The position numbers and the translations under genes are program-made. This document shows positions 44,916 through 48,837 of a stretch of 48,837 bases of DNA, one piece after another. The stretch comes from CAZKHG01 sp964552655. Its GTDB lineage: Bacteria; Bacteroidota; Bacteroidia; Bacteroidales; Tenuifilaceae. The stretch's first letter is position 1, and every line of letters starts with the position of its first letter. The stretch is taken from the NCBI GenBank assembly GCA_964552655.1, contig CAZKHG010000021.1, forward strand, positions 1-48,837, given 5' to 3'. The notes below the pieces were generated by a model that saw only the letters and a program-made list of their open reading frames with translations, did not search any database and was not told the origin of the DNA.

Positions 44916-45944
44916 ATGAGGGCATACATCCATTTAATAGTATTGATAATTCTGAATTATTTCGCCCTGAGCTACTTCCATCCACGGGTTAAAATTTCTC
45001 AGCTTACCACAAATGGTATTCAAAAGGCAACAGCTTATGAATACTACAGTCCAATCATTTATAATCATCTTGACATTGAAAAACCAGTACTCCCACCTGG
45101 TGTCGATTCAATGGTTATCCCTTTAAAACGTGTCGGAAAGCTGTTAATGGTGGATGCAAAAGTTGATAACCAGCTGGGAAACCTTGTATTTGATACCGGG
45201 GCAACCGGGTTGGTATTAAATAAAACATACTTCAGAGATCATCTTAAGGTTGAAAGCGTATCGCCCAATGGGATTACCGGTTCTGTTGGTACATCTCAGC
45301 GAACAACAATAGATAGCCTGGAAATGGGTGATCTACTTTATCACAATATAAGCGCAGATTTAGCTAATCTGGGACATTTAGAAAATAAAAGAGGAGTTAA
45401 AATATTGGGACTCTTCGGGTTTAACCTGTTATGGGATTTTGAGATTATTATTGACGTAAACAACAACCTGTTAATACTCCACAAGGTTGATAAAAAAGGG
45501 TTAAGGGCCAATGGATCAGGTATATTTCATCCAGATTTTGTTCAGGAGATTAAAGAGTGTAATAATATTATCTTTATAATGGCTATGGTAGGCGGGAAAA
45601 TGCTTAAATTTTGCTTCGATACTGGTGCAGAAATCAATGCCATTAGCAGTAGTCTTCAAAAAAATGTGTTGAATACCATTACAATTACCCGACGTTCCAA
45701 ACTGAGTGGAGCTGGAACTTCACAAAGTGAGGTGTTTTTTGGTGTAATGAATGACTTTAAAATGGGAAACCGGAAAATGCATAATATGCAAACCATAATC
45801 ACCAACCTTAGCTCACTGGAAGAAGCTTACAATGTTCAGTTTAGCGGGGTACTTGGGTTTGACCTGCTCGAAAAAGGAGTTATTTGCATTAACCTGAGGA
45901 AAAGGGAGTTTGGAATTCGTTACAATAAAGCAGGAGAGCTATGA
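44916..45944 (+). CDS. Membrane-anchored retropepsin-like aspartic protease (two DTGA motifs)
   Basis: The 342-residue protein starts at ATG 44916, which leads directly into a hydrophobic anchor (LIVLIILNYFAL). Two catalytic signatures are present: D93-T-G-A in LVFDTGATGLVLN and D235-T-G-A in FCFDTGAEINAIS, each followed by a glycine-rich LGLFGFNLL or LGFDLLEKG block. The two halves form a pseudo-dimer within one chain, as in pepsin-like enzymes but with the short retropepsin-type folds. It should face the periplasm. The next gene starts within its stop codon (ATGA, 4 bases), so the pair is translationally coupled. Confidence 0.85.
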   Translation: MRAYIHLIVLIILNYFALSYFHPRVKISQLTTNGIQKATAYEYYSPIIYNHLDIEKPVLPPGVDSMVIPLKRVGKLLMVDAKVDNQLGNLVFDTGATGLVLNKTYFRDHLKVESVSPNGITGSVGTSQRTTIDSLEMGDLLYHNISADLANLGHLENKRGVKILGLFGFNLLWDFEIIIDVNNNLLILHKVDKKGLRANGSGIFHPDFVQEIKECNNIIFIMAMVGGKMLKFCFDTGAEINAISSSLQKNVLNTITITRRSKLSGAGTSQSEVFFGVMNDFKMGNRKMHNMQTIITNLSSLEEAYNVQFSGVLGFDLLEKGVICINLRKREFGIRYNKAGEL

Positions 45945-47386
45945 ATAAACCATTGAAATACTTGATTTTTCTGCTTTGTGTTATTCTAATCCAAAGCAGC
46001 TGGGCACAGGATGACTCCAAATCAATTTGCATAATTGACAATGGTAAAATTATTTTCAGGATCAACCTCAAATGGGACGAGAGCAAGAGGAATGAGGTGA
46101 GCAAACAGTTTGATATCGATAGTCTGGTTATGGATATGGTATTTAAAGGATTGACTAATATTATTAATCAAAATGAGAAATGGACAGTTAAAAAAATATC
46201 GCCTAATATCGTTGAACTGTCGAAAGTTCTGGATGAAAAGCCTATCCCTTTCACTAAAATAAATGATTTTCTTTTGTCAAATGACATTGATTTCAAATCA
46301 AAAAGTATTAACGGTCCACTATACGCTGAGTTTGGGGTAAACAGATTGCAGAAAAATAATGTATTTAATTATAATGAAGGAGTTGCCCGGTTTTACCTCC
46401 CAAACCATGACAAGAATAGCAGGGTTATTATCTCCGGATCATTTAATGGGTTTAGCACTTATCAAACACCCATGCACAAAACTGATAGCGGATGGATTGC
46501 CACTATCAAACTCAAACCCGGGAAATACAGCTATAAGTATATCATTGATGGTAGGTGGAGCTGGGATAAAAACAACTATATCAGAGAAATTGATGGGAAT
46601 GGCGGGTATAATTCAATAATATATTGCAGCAACTACAAGTTCAGCTTAACCGGCTTTACAAATGCTAGAAAAGTTTTTGTGGCAGGCAGCTTTAACAGCT
46701 GGAACCGCGATGAGCTGCAAATGCAAAAAACAAGTTCGGGTTGGGTGCTCCCAGTTTACCTAAGAGAAGGGACTCATGCCTACAAATTTATAGTTGATGG
46801 CAGCTGGATTACAGATCCAGCATGCACAGACAACAAACCAGATGGTAGAGGGAATATAAACTCTTACCTTGGCATTGGGGATAAATACCTGTTTAAACTC
46901 TCAGGATTTAAAGATGCATCAAAAGTATTTCTGGCCGGGAGTTTTAACGGGTGGAATTCCAAAGAGCTCGAAATGGTAAAGGTAAAAGATGGTTGGCAGC
47001 TGGATTATTACCTTGGTCCGGGAACATACGAGTACAAATTTATAGTTGACGGGAAATGGATCATTGATCCAAAAAATCCGAACACTATCGGCTCCGGCGA
47101 TTATGCCAACTCCGTTTTAATCTTCAAGGCCAATCATGTTTTTACCTTGAAAAAATATCTTGATGCGTTCAGTGTAATTGTTACAGGCAGCTTTAATGGC
47201 TGGAATCAAAAGAGCTATAGAATGCTTAAGCGGGATGGTGAATGGTATTTGCCTTTATTCCTTAATCCAGGGAAATACACCTACAAATTTATTGTTGATG
47301 GTCAATGGATTCTCGATCCTGATAATAAGCTCTGGGAAGAAAATGAATATGGCACAGGGAACTCTGTGTTATGGGTGGAACCCTAG
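45941..47386 (+). CDS. Secreted protein with four glycogen-binding-type (AMPK-GBD/E-set) repeats
   Basis: The 481-residue protein has a signal peptide (ends at WAQ, residue 23), a unique domain (24-145) and four tandem domains of about 83 residues: 149-229, 232-312, 316-397 and 400-480. Each has the pattern VxxxGSFNGW (SFNSWN in the second, SFNGF in the first), then GWxxxxxLxPGxYxYKFIVDGxWxxDP, which is the AMPK-beta/CBM48-like glycogen-binding fold. No catalytic domain is visible. The repeats may bind glucans or act as protein-binding E-set modules. The preceding aspartic protease overlaps by 4 bases, so they probably act together, perhaps with this protein as substrate or as targeting partner. 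Confidence 0.88.
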   Translation: MNKPLKYLIFLLCVILIQSSWAQDDSKSICIIDNGKIIFRINLKWDESKRNEVSKQFDIDSLVMDMVFKGLTNIINQNEKWTVKKISPNIVELSKVLDEKPIPFTKINDFLLSNDIDFKSKSINGPLYAEFGVNRLQKNNVFNYNEGVARFYLPNHDKNSRVIISGSFNGFSTYQTPMHKTDSGWIATIKLKPGKYSYKYIIDGRWSWDKNNYIREIDGNGGYNSIIYCSNYKFSLTGFTNARKVFVAGSFNSWNRDELQMQKTSSGWVLPVYLREGTHAYKFIVDGSWITDPACTDNKPDGRGNINSYLGIGDKYLFKLSGFKDASKVFLAGSFNGWNSKELEMVKVKDGWQLDYYLGPGTYEYKFIVDGKWIIDPKNPNTIGSGDYANSVLIFKANHVFTLKKYLDAFSVIVTGSFNGWNQKSYRMLKRDGEWYLPLFLNPGKYTYKFIVDGQWILDPDNKLWEENEYGTGNSVLWVEP

Positions 47387-47430
47387 CCGATTAAATTTCG
47401 TTTGTAATAAATGGATTAACTAACAATTTC

Positions 47431-48822
47431 TCACTCTACAGCAATCAAATAGTGTTGCGTTCTGAAGAAAATTGTATTTCCTGAGATTGCCGGAGTGGCC
47501 ATGCAAATATCATTTAAAACATTTTTTGCAAGAATTTTAAATTCTGTTCCGGCTTTTACAACATAAACATTCCCGGATTCAGCGCTAAAATACAATTTAC
47601 CATCTGCGGCTATGCCTGATGCCGAAAATGCTTCTTTCAGATTTTCTTTATACTTAACCGCACCCGTTAATGCATCAAAACAAGTTAGCTGGCCATTTAC
47701 CTGAAGGTTATAGAGTAACCCATCATAAATCAGGGGTGTTTGCATATATGCTCCCCCTTTTTTGATGCTCCAAACAATATATTTATTCTTTGTACTATCT
47801 GGTGCTAGCGTGATATTGCCAGCCGCATCGGGTTTTACTACAAATATTGGAGAGTATTTTCCATGTGCGCTATTCAGGTAAATTAAATCATTAGCAACTA
47901 CAGGTGTTGGTGCCGGGGCATCTCCCCCATTACTAAGCCTCCAAAGTTCTTCTCCAGTCTCAAAATCATACCCGCAAATCATTCTATACCCGTTAGCAAT
48001 AACCAGAGTTTTTCCATTTTTAGAATAAATTGTTGGAGTACACCAGGTAGAAACCTCCCCTTCCCTTGATGTTCGCCATAATTCTTTTCCTGTAGCAAGA
48101 TCAAAAGCGGTAATGTACGGTTTATTAGGTATATCGCATTGAACAATAATTTTACTTTTATAAATTACAGGAGAACTTGCATAACCCCACTCAACTCCGG
48201 GATCAGTGTATGGTCCGGGATTAAGAATTCCCATGTCCTTGCTCCAGATCAGGTCTCCTCTGATATTAAAGCAATAAATGCCTTCCGAACCAAAATGTAC
48301 AACCAGGTATTTTCCATCAGTTGCAGGTGTGCAATTCGCCTGGGAGGATTTTGTATGCCTTTTCGATTTTGGAATCCCGCTATGGACAACCCTTTCCCAA
48401 ATTGTTTTGCCGGTTTTTTTATCGATACAATAAACTATAAACTCATGCACAAAGCTATCGTTTGCCTCATCAATATCCCCATAAAGGCCGACCTTGAGTG
48501 ATTCATTACCCACAATACTTGAAGCAGTTGTTACAAAAATAAAATTATCCCAAATAACCGGAGATGAATGACCCAACCCTAGTATCTTGGCTTTCCATTT
48601 GATATTTTTGGAACTGTCAACACTCCATGTAGCTGGAGGCTTTGAATTTGAGAGGAAACCTCTGGCCCAGGGACCTCGGAAACCTGGCCATTGCTGATCA
48701 TAATCGGCAGTCTGAGAATATACATTTACAGAAGTTGAACCAGCCCAGAATGCAACGAAAACTGCCACAACCTTAATTATTTTCATACTTTTCATGATAA
48801 TTTTTTCCATTTCCAGTTTCAT
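47431..48822 (-). CDS. Exported PQQ-like beta-propeller protein
   Basis: The 463-residue protein starts with a signal peptide (ends near VNVYSQ). Several ATGs precede the hydrophobic core (M1, M5, M10, M13), so the exact start is open. QWPGFRGPWARGFL opens the mature part, and blade motifs KKTGKTIWERV, LATGKELWRTS and FETGEELWRLS repeat through the chain, as in PQQ-binding-like propellers (BamB or quinoprotein type). No cytochrome c motif and no clear PQQ catalytic residues are visible, so it is likely a binding or assembly protein. Its 3' end is convergent with the E-set gene; the window ends 15 bases upstream of it. Confidence 0.85.
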   Translation of the reverse strand: MKLEMEKIIMKSMKIIKVVAVFVAFWAGSTSVNVYSQTADYDQQWPGFRGPWARGFLSNSKPPATWSVDSSKNIKWKAKILGLGHSSPVIWDNFIFVTTASSIVGNESLKVGLYGDIDEANDSFVHEFIVYCIDKKTGKTIWERVVHSGIPKSKRHTKSSQANCTPATDGKYLVVHFGSEGIYCFNIRGDLIWSKDMGILNPGPYTDPGVEWGYASSPVIYKSKIIVQCDIPNKPYITAFDLATGKELWRTSREGEVSTWCTPTIYSKNGKTLVIANGYRMICGYDFETGEELWRLSNGGDAPAPTPVVANDLIYLNSAHGKYSPIFVVKPDAAGNITLAPDSTKNKYIVWSIKKGGAYMQTPLIYDGLLYNLQVNGQLTCFDALTGAVKYKENLKEAFSASGIAADGKLYFSAESGNVYVVKAGTEFKILAKNVLNDICMATPAISGNTIFFRTQHYLIAVE

Positions 48823-48837
48823 ATATATGTTAACCTT

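Overview
The window comes from a member of the Bacteroidota. The evidence is AT-rich intergenic DNA, weak Shine-Dalgarno signals, scattered TAnnTTTG-type promoter motifs, lipoproteins with Bacteroidota-style lipoboxes, DUF4369/TlpA thioredoxins, an AddB-like nuclease of the Bacteroidetes type, and a carotenoid cluster with a CruF-type hydratase. I cannot place it more finely; a pigmented, at least partly aerobic Bacteroidia or Cytophagia-like lineage fits. No tRNA, rRNA, CRISPR array, insertion sequence or phage gene was seen. The window reads as ordinary chromosome, densely packed with operons.

Layout: (1) 72-6627 holds a class IV aminotransferase, an unknown membrane-anchored protein, a YyaL/DUF255 thioredoxin-fold protein, a TlpA-type lipid or periplasmic thioredoxin and a CRP/FNR regulator with an FNR-like four-cysteine pattern. 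(2) 6861-10084 is the APS branch of sulfate assimilation: DUF2061 protein, [4Fe-4S]-type CysH, CysD, CysN. It is divergent from the regulator. (3) 10103-13045 is an iron-siderophore/cobalamin-type ABC importer (ATPase, permease, binding lipoprotein). (4) 13196-15696 is lysA and lysC, preceded by a strong terminator hairpin and a small ORF that look like a transcription attenuator. (5) 15997-18294 is an ERMP1-like M28 membrane peptidase. (6) 18301-27116 is a six-gene minus-strand run with short gaps: GH47 mannosidase lipoprotein, degenerate amidohydrolase lipoprotein, RidA, YhcC-type radical SAM protein, AddB-like nuclease, and a K+-channel-like protein carrying a 12-residue-repeat solenoid. 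(7) 27265-36296 holds a hybrid histidine kinase, a C69 dipeptidase, a porin-like barrel, an AsmA-like/GT51 transglycosylase fusion, a metallo-beta-lactamase-fold hydrolase and a TPR-like protein. (8) 36297-44187 holds a GT2 glycosyltransferase, a secreted nuclease and a divergent carotenoid cluster (crtI-cruF-acyltransferase one way, a second CrtI-family gene and crtB the other). (9) 44336-47386 holds a SpoIIAA/STAS-like protein and a translationally coupled pair: an aspartic protease with two DTGA motifs and a secreted protein with four glycogen-binding-type (E-set) repeats. (10) 47431-48822 is an exported PQQ-like beta-propeller.

How they work together: CysD/N activates sulfate to APS, and the CysH cysteine pattern indicates direct APS reduction, consistent with no APS kinase here. 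LysC and LysA are the first and last steps of lysine synthesis, and the leader suggests amino-acid control. The carotenoid genes predict an acyclic, hydrated and possibly glycosylated/acylated pigment; no cyclase is present in the window. The items most worth a second look are the repeat-solenoid channel, the aspartic protease/E-set pair, the lysC attenuator, and the FNR-like regulator with its own palindromic operator.
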